Positions 26,839-36,487 of a stretch of DNA of 64,000 bases are shown piece after piece. The DNA comes from an uncultured Sphingomonadaceae bacterium (GTDB taxonomy: Bacteria > Pseudomonadota > Alphaproteobacteria > Sphingomonadales > Sphingomonadaceae). Within the stretch, counting starts at the first letter, position 1. Every line of letters begins with the position of its first letter. A model generated the notes under the pieces. That model worked only from the letters and a program-made list of their open reading frames with translations, did not search any database and was not told where the DNA came from. The translations under genes were made by a program, and so were the position numbers. Location: NCBI GenBank assembly GCA_938050045.1, contig CALLJS010000003.1, forward strand, positions 17,282 through 81,281, read 5' to 3'.

Positions 26839-28731
26839 TTAACCAAATATCTTTTGCACCGATTTTTCAAGCACCACTAATTGCCATAATGTACGGCTAT
26901 TATCGCTCTTGCCGCCGATATGGTCTTCGGCCAATTTGCGCAGCCCATCTGCTTTGAACCAACCGCTTTGTTCCAATATGCTGCTGCTTGAAATGCTCCG
27001 CGCTGTCTCGGCTAATGGCCCACGAAACCATTGCGCTATAGGCGTTACAAAGCCCATTTTAGGGCGATATAATATGTCATCGGGCAAATATTTTTCAAGA
27101 CTATGCTTCATCAAATATTTACCTTGTCCGCGCCGTACGCGCATATTTTCGGGAAGCTTTGCAGCAAATTCAACTAGATTATGATCCAACAAAGGCTCGC
27201 GCGCTTCTAAGCTCGCCCCCATGCTCGCGCGGTCAACTTTGGTCAAAATATCGCCAGGCAACCACATTTTCATATCCGCATATTGCGCTTGGTCGAGACC
27301 GCTTCTCGCAGGCGCATTTTGCATTAAATCATGCATATGGGCTTCGGATGAATACCCCTCTATACTGCGCAGCATTTTGGCAGAATATAACGCCATTCTG
27401 TGCGATGGCGATGTGACACCCACGGCCTCGCTATAGCCTTCATAGCCTTCTCTCGCCAGCGATAGGAGCGTGGTTTTGGCACGCAGAGGGCGCGGTGCCC
27501 AATCCGCTTTTGGATAATATTTGCCCAAGGTTCCAAATAATGAACCGCGCAAAGGCGATGGAAATAATGCTCTGATGCGCTCTTCTCCATGATGAAACAC
27601 ATGGCGGCGATACCCCGCCATTGCTTCATCTGCACCATCACCCGACAACGCCACGGTCACATTTTCGCGCGCCAATTGGCATAAGCGGTAAGTCGGCAAT
27701 GCAGACGCATCGGCAAATGGTTCATCATAAAGGTCGGTCAGTTGATCCAGCAAAGTATAATCATCCGATGCGACGGTTCGGCTGTGATGATTGGTTAAGA
27801 AACGATTGGCAATTTGATCTGCATATCCGCTTTCATCCAACTTGGCTTCGTTAAACCCTATCGAGCAGCTATTTACTGGATTAGTAGATAATTCGCTCAT
27901 CAATGCGACCACTGCGCTGCTGTCTACACCGCCCGATAAAAATGCGCCCAAAGGCACGTCGGATACCATACGAGATTGCACCGCATCGCGCATTAAGCGC
28001 AATAATTCTTCTTGCAATTCAGCTTCACTGCCCGAGACGCGATCGGAAAAATCAACATCCCACCATTGTATTTCTTTGGGGATTTTCTTGCCTTGTTCAA
28101 GGAGCAGATAATGGCCTGCTGCTAATTTTTGAACAGACGATACAATAGAGGTATGATCGGGAACATAGCCAAAAGCGAGATAGTCATCAAGCGCATGTAA
28201 ATTGGGTTCTTTGCGCAATGCAGGATGCGCCAATAATGCCTTTAGCTCTGAACCAAATATGACACTACCATCGGATAATTGCGCATAAAATAGAGGCTTA
28301 ACGCCCAAACGATCCCGCGCAATGAATAAGGATTTTTTACGCGCATCATACAGGGCGAAAGCAAACATGCCTTGGAAATGCTTTAAGCAATCAACGCCCC
28401 AATGGTCCCAACCATGCAAAATGACTTCGCTATCGCCATCGGTCAGAAATTGATAACCCGCATTTTGTAATATGGTGCGCAATTTTTTATAATTATAAAT
28501 CTCGCCATTGAAACTAAGCACGCGCTTTTCATCAGCAGAAGCCATAGGTTGCGGGCTTCCTTCGACATCAATGATAGACAATCGCCGATGCCCCAAACCA
28601 ACGCCAGCCGCCGTCCATACACCGCTGCCATCTGGGCCGCGATGCACCATGGGGTCGCACATGGTTTTAATGCGTTTGGGATCTACTGGCTTGGCCGTTT
28701 CCAAATGGAATATGCCTGCTATTGCGCACAT
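26839..28731 (-). CDS. XrtA/PEP-CTERM system amidotransferase (asparagine synthase-like)
   Basis: Class II glutamine amidotransferase fused to an asparagine synthetase-type ATP-pyrophosphatase, 630 residues. Cys2 of MCAIAGIF is the glutaminase nucleophile; the synthetase PP-loop is LSGGVDSS, with later DEAMAGYRRH and DRASMGASLEAREPLLD. Members within exosortase A loci are thought to amidate a sugar acid or similar precursor of the exopolysaccharide. It is the last gene of the leftward operon, one base after xrtA. General asparagine synthetase activity is an alternative. Confidence 0.88.
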   Translation of the reverse strand: MCAIAGIFHLETAKPVDPKRIKTMCDPMVHRGPDGSGVWTAAGVGLGHRRLSIIDVEGSPQPMASADEKRVLSFNGEIYNYKKLRTILQNAGYQFLTDGDSEVILHGWDHWGVDCLKHFQGMFAFALYDARKKSLFIARDRLGVKPLFYAQLSDGSVIFGSELKALLAHPALRKEPNLHALDDYLAFGYVPDHTSIVSSVQKLAAGHYLLLEQGKKIPKEIQWWDVDFSDRVSGSEAELQEELLRLMRDAVQSRMVSDVPLGAFLSGGVDSSAVVALMSELSTNPVNSCSIGFNEAKLDESGYADQIANRFLTNHHSRTVASDDYTLLDQLTDLYDEPFADASALPTYRLCQLARENVTVALSGDGADEAMAGYRRHVFHHGEERIRALFPSPLRGSLFGTLGKYYPKADWAPRPLRAKTTLLSLAREGYEGYSEAVGVTSPSHRMALYSAKMLRSIEGYSSEAHMHDLMQNAPARSGLDQAQYADMKMWLPGDILTKVDRASMGASLEAREPLLDHNLVEFAAKLPENMRVRRGQGKYLMKHSLEKYLPDDILYRPKMGFVTPIAQWFRGPLAETARSISSSSILEQSGWFKADGLRKLAEDHIGGKSDNSRTLWQLVVLEKSVQKIFG

Positions 28732-28732
28732 A

Positions 28733-30277
28733 TTATTCGATACCCGCTGAGCGATCGGCTAGATCATCAATAGTGCCCAAATCCGTCAAAAATTTCTCCA
28801 TATCCGCTTTTGTATCGACTCCATCTTTATGCTCTGCCGATATAAGGACAGCAACAGATTGTTGATTGGACAGAGTCAATTTTGATAATAATGTCGCCAA
28901 TTTGACTGTGAGAGCACTGCCCGTTGTAATTCCATTAACGCGGTAATAGCTATAAACATCGCGCGATACTGGGCCAGGCGCGGTAATGCGCTCTCCTTTT
29001 GCACCATTGGGCGCATCAATATTTGCGCTCCATGACCAATCGCTGTCAGGGCCAATCGAACCTTGGCCAAAACCGATTAATTCGCGCCCCTCTTCTTGGC
29101 GGTCAAACACTATGATAGCCATGTCAATGATACGGCCCTGGCTATCTCTATATCTTTGCCCAACATTAAAATTAGAGCCAGCGAAATAAGGTTGCCAATC
29201 ATAAAGCGGCTCATACGCTGTTTTTTCCCATCCCGAAATTTCAGGGGCAATCAATGCATCGGGTACCACCGATGATTTTGCCGCAATAGCGCTCGACCAT
29301 AAAAATGGAATTATCATAATCGCAGCGATCGATGATAATGCCTTATTTTTTGGCATTTCATATTTTGGCGTCCCTACCAATGCTGATGGGTCAAACGCGG
29401 CTTCATCGATATGCTTGTCAAACCAACGCCAGCCAATCGCCATAACCAGCAGCAAAACCAATGCAAAAAATATCCAACCATAGAATATATGGTCGAAACC
29501 AGCGGCAAATTCTATCCCAATATGGTGCGCGATATATATCGTACCCCAAGCGCGTATTCCATTGGCAATAATGGGGGTGATGACGCATAAAATCATGAAT
29601 GTTATTCTGCGTATCCAGCTTTTGAAACAAATATTTGATACCAAAGCACCATAAGCAATCATCGCGATCAAAAATTCAATACCAGAGCAAGCTTCGGCGA
29701 CCCTGAAATAACCCGTTGGCGTTGTGATAAAGATACCATCTATATAGGCTGGAATATCCACAAGATTGAGCAAGAACATGCACATATCAGCCGTAATAGT
29801 CTGTAACCAAGGCACCAATTCATCGCCAATTGGCACCATGAAAAATGCATAAAATAATGGAAATAATAAGCCCCTGCTGACATTATATCCCAAGATGGTA
29901 ATTACCGCCCCTTGCAGCAGCATCACCAAAGCTAATTGCCGTGCTAATGCAACGCCCGCAAAATCTCCTAATAGCCAACCCACGCTGGCCACCATCATAT
30001 AAATTAAGCCAGGCGCAAAATAATGCGGTGTGATGACAATCACTTCTTCTTTGCGCCGCGCGACAAGCCATATCAAAATAGGTAGAATTAACAGGCAATG
30101 ATTAAAAGTAGAGCTGTTCCACCATATCCCAACAATATCGCGAGCATCGGCAAAAAATAGCAATAATATCGCCGCCCAAATCGCACCAAGATACGTTAAA
30201 TGCAATTTCCAACCCTGCGCATCTTTTGGAGCAGCGTCTTGCTTTTCTTGCCTAATAGTGATGGCCTTATCACTCAT
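28733..30277 (-). CDS. xrtA: Exosortase A with C-terminal EpsI-like domain
   Basis: Inner-membrane transpeptidase-like protease that sorts PEP-CTERM proteins to the envelope. About eight transmembrane helices fill residues 25-290; the catalytic triad is Cys197 (EACSGIEF), Arg242 (NGIRAW) and His263 (FDHIFYGW). The last 200 residues form an EpsI-like periplasmic domain found fused or adjacent to exosortases in exopolysaccharide loci. The start overlaps the upstream glycosyltransferase stop by four bases. Length 514 fits the fused form. No PEP-CTERM substrate was found in this window. Confidence 0.93.
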   Translation of the reverse strand: MSDKAITIRQEKQDAAPKDAQGWKLHLTYLGAIWAAILLLFFADARDIVGIWWNSSTFNHCLLILPILIWLVARRKEEVIVITPHYFAPGLIYMMVASVGWLLGDFAGVALARQLALVMLLQGAVITILGYNVSRGLLFPLFYAFFMVPIGDELVPWLQTITADMCMFLLNLVDIPAYIDGIFITTPTGYFRVAEACSGIEFLIAMIAYGALVSNICFKSWIRRITFMILCVITPIIANGIRAWGTIYIAHHIGIEFAAGFDHIFYGWIFFALVLLLVMAIGWRWFDKHIDEAAFDPSALVGTPKYEMPKNKALSSIAAIMIIPFLWSSAIAAKSSVVPDALIAPEISGWEKTAYEPLYDWQPYFAGSNFNVGQRYRDSQGRIIDMAIIVFDRQEEGRELIGFGQGSIGPDSDWSWSANIDAPNGAKGERITAPGPVSRDVYSYYRVNGITTGSALTVKLATLLSKLTLSNQQSVAVLISAEHKDGVDTKADMEKFLTDLGTIDDLADRSAGIE

Positions 30278-31500
30278 GCAGCATCCTCAATCTGCATGAT
30301 AGCATCTAGCGAGGCTAATTGCTCTTCCCAACTATAATGCTTGATAACATGCGCACGCGCCGCTTTGCCGATTTTCTTAGCCAGCGCACTATTGCCGAGC
30401 AGTTGATTAATATAAGCGGCTTCTTGTTTATAATCATCGGCAACATAGAAATGCTTTTCATGGTCTGCGGCAATTCCCGTTGCCGCAGCATTAGATGCAA
30501 CAACAGCTTTCTGCATCGCCATTGCTTCGAGGACTTTATTTTGAATACCGCGCGCAATTTGCAATGGCGCTACCACCAAATCAGCGGCATCGATCCACCC
30601 TCTAATATCATCCACCGCGCCCGTGACCGTAACGCTATGATGAGAATTTAATGCCCATACTTCATCGCTGGGATTACGTCCAACAATAGCAAAATGGGCA
30701 TTGGGATTAACAACACGCACGCGCGGCAGTATTTTATCGACAAAATAGCACACAGCTTCGACATTTGGTCGATAATCCATCTGCCCTGTAAAAATCATTA
30801 GCGGATGCGATTGAACCTGCTCATCATCCAATTTTGCAAAGCTGGCTTTGGGATTAAAATAGTCCAAATCAATGCCATTACCCAATGATTTTATCGTATC
30901 AACCCCCAGCTTAGAGCGTTGTTGAAATAATTGAGCTTCGGCTGGACTAACAAACAAATTCATATCGGCACGGGCCGCTGTTACATGCTCAAAATCGGCC
31001 AACAACCTGCCTTCACGGGCATTAACCCAACGCATTGGACGCTGCAATAAAGAGGCATGCTCTTGGCCATAACTTTCAAACTTTGCGCTATCGACATCGA
31101 CAAAATCCATCACAAAACGGCCCGAAAATGTGTCGGGTATAAATTGCGCAAGCTGCCCTGAAAAGACATAAATATGAGAGATATTATGTTGCGCTAACAC
31201 TTTATTTACATAAGTTTGCATAGCATCGGAGGCAAAGCTTGTCACCGATACAGCTTTGGTGAAGAGCAGTGCTTCTAAGCCTGATTTCCACTGCGCTTTG
31301 GCTCGCTTTTCAACATGAACCGATGCGCAAATCGCTTGCAAATCTGCGGCAAAACTTGCATCTCTATCATCATCAGCAAAGGTCCCTATATGTACAGGAG
31401 CCATTTGCACTAAGCGTTTTAATATATGATGCGAACGAATTTTATCACCGCGATCCGGTGGCCATGGAATGCGGTGTGAGAGGAATAAAATCTCACCCAT
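30274..31500 (-). CDS. XrtA/PEP-CTERM system glycosyltransferase (TIGR03087 type)
   Basis: GT-B fold glycosyltransferase of the exosortase A locus, 408 residues, probably adding a sugar to the lipid-linked exopolysaccharide unit at the cytoplasmic face. Begins MGEILFLSHRIPWPPDRGDKIRSH, a hallmark of this subfamily; the C-terminal GT1-type donor site is APLQIARGIQNKVLEAMAM. The start is the ATG at 31500, which overlaps the FemAB stop (TAATG); the longer frame to 31524 is inside the upstream gene. Donor and acceptor are unknown. Confidence 0.9.
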   Translation of the reverse strand: MGEILFLSHRIPWPPDRGDKIRSHHILKRLVQMAPVHIGTFADDDRDASFAADLQAICASVHVEKRAKAQWKSGLEALLFTKAVSVTSFASDAMQTYVNKVLAQHNISHIYVFSGQLAQFIPDTFSGRFVMDFVDVDSAKFESYGQEHASLLQRPMRWVNAREGRLLADFEHVTAARADMNLFVSPAEAQLFQQRSKLGVDTIKSLGNGIDLDYFNPKASFAKLDDEQVQSHPLMIFTGQMDYRPNVEAVCYFVDKILPRVRVVNPNAHFAIVGRNPSDEVWALNSHHSVTVTGAVDDIRGWIDAADLVVAPLQIARGIQNKVLEAMAMQKAVVASNAAATGIAADHEKHFYVADDYKQEAAYINQLLGNSALAKKIGKAARAHVIKHYSWEEQLASLDAIMQIEDAA

Positions 31501-32573
31501 TAACCTATTCCTTTGGCAATCCAAGGGCCCAATCTATTGGTTATACTCAAGGGTAATTTTTGCCATAATGAAATCTGTAATTTATATTTTGGGCTATTGG
31601 GGTCAATATCGCGAGCCTCGCTATTATCGGCTGTTCTCATAGCATAAGATAACGGCTCTGGTTCAAACCCCCAGTTTTTCTTATATACATAGGCACCCGA
31701 TCCTGTTTTAGAACGGCCAAAATCAAAATGCGTGCAGCCACGGCGGCGCGCGTGATTCATAAGTTCATAATACATAATATCATTAGCGCGCAAAGCACGC
31801 GCTTGCCATATCCCCCCGCCCCAATAGGGCATTACAGCAGCTTTGTGATAGAGGCTCAATACGCTTGCGACGGGCTGGCTATCTTTGCAAACCGTCAAAA
31901 TATCGGTATCTTCGCCAAAAGCACGAAACACGCCTTCTATAAGAGATTTTGGAAATACTGGCGTTCCCAAATTACGCACGCTTTGCGCATAAATATCATA
32001 ATGCCAATCTATATCGCGCTGCTCTCGGCCAATATGAATTTCCAATTCATTCTTAAGCCCTTTGCGCACTTCCGCTCTTTGTTTGCGCGGGATAGCGAGC
32101 AATTCGGCGGCGTCATCTTTGGCCAATGCGCGCGCAAAATTGGCATGCGCACCTTGCTTAACTTGCCAAGCATCAGCCGGCAAAACACCACCGCGTAATT
32201 CAACTGTTGGACAGGAATGACGCTGAGCATATTGCCATGCCATGTCAGCCAATCTGCTGACTGCGGTTGGGCTATCGGATAAAATTCCACCGCTGACTGA
32301 AAATCCTGATGACACTAATGCACGTCCAAAAATTGGCGAATGCACGATGTGCAAAGGCAATACCCCTAATAAATCACCAGCCTTATTCTCAGCCAATAAA
32401 TATAATGCTTCTTGGCCTGTTCCTTCGGCTGCTGCTATGACCCAATGCGGACGATGGAAAGGACTGCTATCGGTGCGCTGCATCAGCCAAGCATCGATGC
32501 GCGTTAATTCGAGAGGATCATTAATATCGGCCTCTCGCACTGATATGCGCTGTTTTATGATTGGAGCGTTCAT
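31500..32573 (-). CDS. FemAB family XrtA/PEP-CTERM system-associated protein
   Basis: FemAB-like acyltransferase fold (two GNAT-type lobes), 357 residues. The C-terminal lobe has YYELMNHARRRGCTHFDFGRSKTGSGAY, typical of FemAB/Acetyltransf_6 proteins, including the FDFGRSK motif specific to members in exosortase A loci. Proposed to add an acyl or aminoacyl group to the polysaccharide or its carrier; actual reaction unknown. It overlaps the deacetylase by four bases and the glycosyltransferase by one. Confidence 0.9.
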   Translation of the reverse strand: MNAPIIKQRISVREADINDPLELTRIDAWLMQRTDSSPFHRPHWVIAAAEGTGQEALYLLAENKAGDLLGVLPLHIVHSPIFGRALVSSGFSVSGGILSDSPTAVSRLADMAWQYAQRHSCPTVELRGGVLPADAWQVKQGAHANFARALAKDDAAELLAIPRKQRAEVRKGLKNELEIHIGREQRDIDWHYDIYAQSVRNLGTPVFPKSLIEGVFRAFGEDTDILTVCKDSQPVASVLSLYHKAAVMPYWGGGIWQARALRANDIMYYELMNHARRRGCTHFDFGRSKTGSGAYVYKKNWGFEPEPLSYAMRTADNSEARDIDPNSPKYKLQISLWQKLPLSITNRLGPWIAKGIG

Positions 32574-33439
32574 GCAGCCCTCTTAACCTTGCTATTTTTG
32601 CGTTCCAGTTTCTCGCGCGCTACCATTTCATCCATGCGTTCCCATTCGAAATCACCGATTAATTTTTCTAATTTAGCCTCCATCACGGATAGCCGAGAAT
32701 AATGGCGTAATTTCGATTTTAAGGGTGCATTTTTTACGCGAGGTTGATGGGGGTCAATTTCCCATGGATGGAAATAAATGATCGCAGGCTGCCCTTCATC
32801 ATTATTAACTTGTTTGATAGCCCAATTTGAAAAAGCGTAAGGAAGCAAGCGAAAGAAACCGCCGCCGCCAGCCGCCAATCTCTTAGGCCCAAGCTGAGCA
32901 GTTGTTACTGGAATCTCTAAAAAATCATTGTCTTTTACAGGTTCATAGGCAAATCGCGGGGCATCGGGCCAACCATAATGATCGTGCTTGATTGGCGCGA
33001 CGCTTGATGAATATTCATAGCCATGGTCTGCCAATATCGCGTGCGCCCATGGCGTTCTTGGGTCGATTGAGAAGCTTGGGGCGCGATAACCGCATATTTT
33101 TTCACCCGATAAATCCTCTAATATGGCGCGTGATTTTTTCAAATCAGCAGAAAATTGATCTGCCGTAAAAGTAAAAACACGATCATGAGCATAACCATGG
33201 CTAGCCACTTCATGCCCTTGCTCAACAATACGTTTAATCAATTTGGGGCACCGTTCAGCCACCCATCCTAAAATGAAAAAAGTCGCTTTTATATTGGTAC
33301 GTTCAAATAGGGCCAAAACAGCATCGCTATTTTGTTCAGCGCGCAGCTCTAGATTATTCCAATCATCGCGGTCGATAACTGTTTCAAATGCGCCGACTTG
33401 AAACCAATCTTCAATATCGACTGAAATAGCATTTCGCAT
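32570..33439 (-). CDS. XrtA system polysaccharide deacetylase
   Basis: NodB-homology carbohydrate esterase (CE4), about 289 residues, without a signal peptide. The N-terminal VDIEDWFQ motif is characteristic of this exosortase-locus subfamily, with SHGYAHDRVF supplying metal-binding His residues, then RAPSFSID and IYFHPWEID. It likely removes N-acetyl groups from the nascent polysaccharide. The start is the ATG at 33439 (GGAG eight bases upstream) instead of the GTG at 33448, whose site would be too close. Confidence 0.93.
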   Translation of the reverse strand: MRNAISVDIEDWFQVGAFETVIDRDDWNNLELRAEQNSDAVLALFERTNIKATFFILGWVAERCPKLIKRIVEQGHEVASHGYAHDRVFTFTADQFSADLKKSRAILEDLSGEKICGYRAPSFSIDPRTPWAHAILADHGYEYSSSVAPIKHDHYGWPDAPRFAYEPVKDNDFLEIPVTTAQLGPKRLAAGGGGFFRLLPYAFSNWAIKQVNNDEGQPAIIYFHPWEIDPHQPRVKNAPLKSKLRHYSRLSVMEAKLEKLIGDFEWERMDEMVAREKLERKNSKVKRAA

Positions 33440-33498
33440 CGAACTCACTCCACCAAATCAGCAGTTAATATAGTATTGCTCTGCTGCAATATTGCTTA

Positions 33499-34692
33499 TT
33501 AAGCCGCTTTATTACTGTGTTGCAACTCATCATTATTTTCCATCCACTGGATCATCATTGTCAATGTGTGACGCAAGGTAATATCATGTTCTGATAATTT
33601 TGCTTCTAACATATCCACACGATCAAGCAATTTTTGATAATCATCTGCACTATTGTTTACATATTCTGGTTTGCCACCATAATAAGGCGACATAGGAGGG
33701 GTTTGGTCTTCTTTGCTTTGCTCACTTTCAATGGTTTCAGCGACATCACCAGCTTCGGCAATAGTCTCATCAGACTTTATCGCTTCGATCAAAGAATCGT
33801 CTCTAGCTTGTTGTTCATACATGGCTTGCGGAATATCATGAGGGCCAGCTTTTGAAGATAAAGGTGCTTCATATTCAAATGGTTGACCCGCCATATCAGC
33901 AATTACTGCTCTAATCATATCGCTATCAATGACATGTAATTCTTCCACAGCCCCCATGAGCAAAACGCGCTGCATCAATGTGTTTAATTGACGCGGAACG
34001 CCCTTTGTTTCTTCGAACATTTCTTCAAAAGCATCATCATTAAAGCTTGGATTGCTATCCCAACCAGCACATTTCAAACGATGCTTAATATAAGGTTCTA
34101 TTTCATCGCTATCCATCGGCTCTAAATGATGGGTCGCAATGATGCGTTGGCGCAATTGTTCTAATTGAGAGCTATTGTGTATCAAGTCTCTAAATTCGGG
34201 TTGCCCCAGGAGGAAAATTTGCAAAAGAGCCGTTGAACCCAGTTGAAAATTAGACAGCATTCGCAGCTCTTCTAAAGCATCAATAGAGAGATTTTGCGCT
34301 TCATCAACAACTAACAAACAACGGCGTCCAGCTCTTGCTTCGCTATGCAAAAATTTCTCAATCGCATTTAATGTAGATGCTTTATCAAAGCCATCTACAG
34401 TAACCCCAAAACTATTAGCAGCCATTTTGATAAGATCATCGCCATCCAATTGACTGGTGACGATGGTAGATGCAGTCAATCTTGCTGTATCGATAGTGGC
34501 CATCAAATGGCTTACCAATGTCGTTTTTCCAGCCCCAATATCGCCAGTTATAACAATAAAACCCTCACCTTGCGCAAGGCCATAACCCAAATAAGACAGA
34601 GCTTTGCGGTGCGTGACGCTTTCAAAATAAAATATGGGATCTGGTGTCAACTGAAATGGGCGACCTTCAAATCCATAAAATTGATCATACAT
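33499..34692 (-). CDS. XrtA/PEP-CTERM system-associated ATPase (ExeA-like)
   Basis: AAA-type ATPase of the ExeA/TniB-like group that accompanies exosortase A loci (TIGR03015). Begins MYDQFYGFEGRPFQLTPDP, typical of the group; Walker A GDIGAGKTT, Walker B LLVVDEAQN, and a sensor region KGVPRQLNTLMQRVLL. The last 120 residues are Glu/Asp-rich, probably disordered, ending in a short coiled coil. Role in the locus unknown; perhaps powering assembly of the secretion machinery. The 41-base gap to the outer-membrane barrel gene upstream is small, so operon membership is likely. Confidence 0.9.
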   Translation of the reverse strand: MYDQFYGFEGRPFQLTPDPIFYFESVTHRKALSYLGYGLAQGEGFIVITGDIGAGKTTLVSHLMATIDTARLTASTIVTSQLDGDDLIKMAANSFGVTVDGFDKASTLNAIEKFLHSEARAGRRCLLVVDEAQNLSIDALEELRMLSNFQLGSTALLQIFLLGQPEFRDLIHNSSQLEQLRQRIIATHHLEPMDSDEIEPYIKHRLKCAGWDSNPSFNDDAFEEMFEETKGVPRQLNTLMQRVLLMGAVEELHVIDSDMIRAVIADMAGQPFEYEAPLSSKAGPHDIPQAMYEQQARDDSLIEAIKSDETIAEAGDVAETIESEQSKEDQTPPMSPYYGGKPEYVNNSADDYQKLLDRVDMLEAKLSEHDITLRHTLTMMIQWMENNDELQHSNKAA

Positions 34693-34733
34693 ATTATTTT
34701 TCCTGATTAACCAGTGCGATAATTCAACTAAAA

Positions 34734-36485
34734 TTAGAAGCTATAGCGAAGACCCAGCAGAGCCGATGCCGTAACTGAATCGTCAAAGTCAGATTGTTCA
34801 ATCGCATCAACACCAACCGCCGCAGTAGCAGATAGCCCCGCTATAATTTGACGGAAATATGCAGCGTTAAACCCATAGGTTGATACATTACCAGCACCAG
34901 CGATGCCGCTATCGTTGAGATTATAATAAATATTGGTTTCAATATTCGATGAACGACCAAGGCTTCTGCCCAAAAATGCTGTTGCGAAATAATTTTCATC
35001 AACTGCACCATTTAATAGAGCCTGCGCGCCTACGTCAGATGCAAAGAAACGGCGTCTATTATAACCGCCGCCAACGCCAGCGTTCCAGCCGCCTAAACGC
35101 GTGCTCAACGTGGCATTAACACCGCGTGAGCGGAAATTAGCCGATGCTGCAGTTTGCAATGCGCCATTGAAACAAGAACTGCCATCGCGCGAGAAAGCAC
35201 AGCCACCAATATTACCTGAGAGCGGATTGCGGAAGCTATCAAATTGCGTGCCAATACTTTGCAAATTATCATTAATTAAACTGCCGAAACCGCTAACGCT
35301 ATCAAATGCTGAGACATTAAATGAAGTCCTATCATTTGGCTGATAGCTTAGGCTGCCTGTATATGTATCGCTACCATAGCGCCGTCCATAGCGAGCTTCC
35401 ACAGAAGTTCTGCGGCTTGGGCGCCACAATACGCCAGCATCCCAAATGATGCCATCTTCTTCTAATGTCACCAATCGAGGGGAGCCTTCATCTGTTTCCA
35501 AACGACCATTTGCATCAATAATTGGATTGCCTGCACCATCGCGCAGCGCATCGCGCTCGCTCACCTGAACATCTTCATATCCAATGCCACCAACAGCGAA
35601 AAGAGTTGGCGACAGCGGAACGGTTACATCGCCGCGTACATAAATATCGCGGTAACGTTGGTCGAGTTGATTACCATCTTCCTGCGTAAAACCGGCACCT
35701 AAAGCCCACCCAATAGGCAAGGCTCGGCCAGGCTGCTGACCCAATGAAAGATTTGCTGATTGGCTAAAGCTTTCGCTGAAAAAATCAATGGGGGTACCGC
35801 CGCCAGCCAATGCTCCTGTATCGCCAGATTCAGAGCGCGTATAGCCAACCAAATATTGTGCATTAAAATCGACACCATTGATATTGGTTGAGACGGTTGG
35901 CCCAGCATAAGCTGAATAAACTTGGGTCACATTGTCTTGATTGCCAACTTGGTTAAATGCGGTTGATCCACGGCTATCAATCCCGCTGCGCGTAGCAATT
36001 CCGCCAGCTTCGATGCTCAATTCGCGGGTAACCCGGTAGTTACCGCGTGCTAAACCAGTAACAAAATCTTGGTCTTGTATGCCATCATCATAACCAAATA
36101 AGCGTTCATAGCGTACGTTAATTTGCCCCTGTGCGCGGCGTGTTTCTATTGACGCATCAGCACCAACGGCAACGCTGCTGTAAGTCAACACATCGCTGCT
36201 ACCATCATTAAAGTCCGTGAAAGCAACCTGAGTTACTTCTACAAAAGGCGTGAACTGAGCCCTTGTGCGAGAGGGCGTTCGCGAGTCAGTGCTTGTGACA
36301 TTATCATCAGATTCAATATTTTGAAGATTATTAGAACCAGTGAAATCTTGCGAAAATTCGGATTGTAACTGTTGCGCAAATGCACTAGGGACGATCATCA
36401 TTGATGCTCCGCATAGCAATATTATTTTATAATTTTTGCAAGACTTTCCTGGCCCTTTTGGGCTTAATTTATATTGATTTTTCAT
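34734..36485 (-). CDS. XrtA-associated outer membrane beta-barrel protein (TIGR03016 type)
   Basis: A 583-residue protein with a signal peptide (cleavage near SAFAQ), then repeated amphipathic beta strands and a C-terminal Phe (LRYSF), the signature of an outer-membrane barrel. The family occurs next to exosortase A and is thought to take part in polysaccharide export, though its role is not proven. The start is the ATG at 36485: GGAG lies seven bases upstream, while the earlier ATG at 36491 would be only one base from it. It overlaps or abuts the kinase gene end. Confidence 0.88.
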   Translation of the reverse strand: MKNQYKLSPKGPGKSCKNYKIILLCGASMMIVPSAFAQQLQSEFSQDFTGSNNLQNIESDDNVTSTDSRTPSRTRAQFTPFVEVTQVAFTDFNDGSSDVLTYSSVAVGADASIETRRAQGQINVRYERLFGYDDGIQDQDFVTGLARGNYRVTRELSIEAGGIATRSGIDSRGSTAFNQVGNQDNVTQVYSAYAGPTVSTNINGVDFNAQYLVGYTRSESGDTGALAGGGTPIDFFSESFSQSANLSLGQQPGRALPIGWALGAGFTQEDGNQLDQRYRDIYVRGDVTVPLSPTLFAVGGIGYEDVQVSERDALRDGAGNPIIDANGRLETDEGSPRLVTLEEDGIIWDAGVLWRPSRRTSVEARYGRRYGSDTYTGSLSYQPNDRTSFNVSAFDSVSGFGSLINDNLQSIGTQFDSFRNPLSGNIGGCAFSRDGSSCFNGALQTAASANFRSRGVNATLSTRLGGWNAGVGGGYNRRRFFASDVGAQALLNGAVDENYFATAFLGRSLGRSSNIETNIYYNLNDSGIAGAGNVSTYGFNAAYFRQIIAGLSATAAVGVDAIEQSDFDDSVTASALLGLRYSF

Positions 36486-36487
36486 TG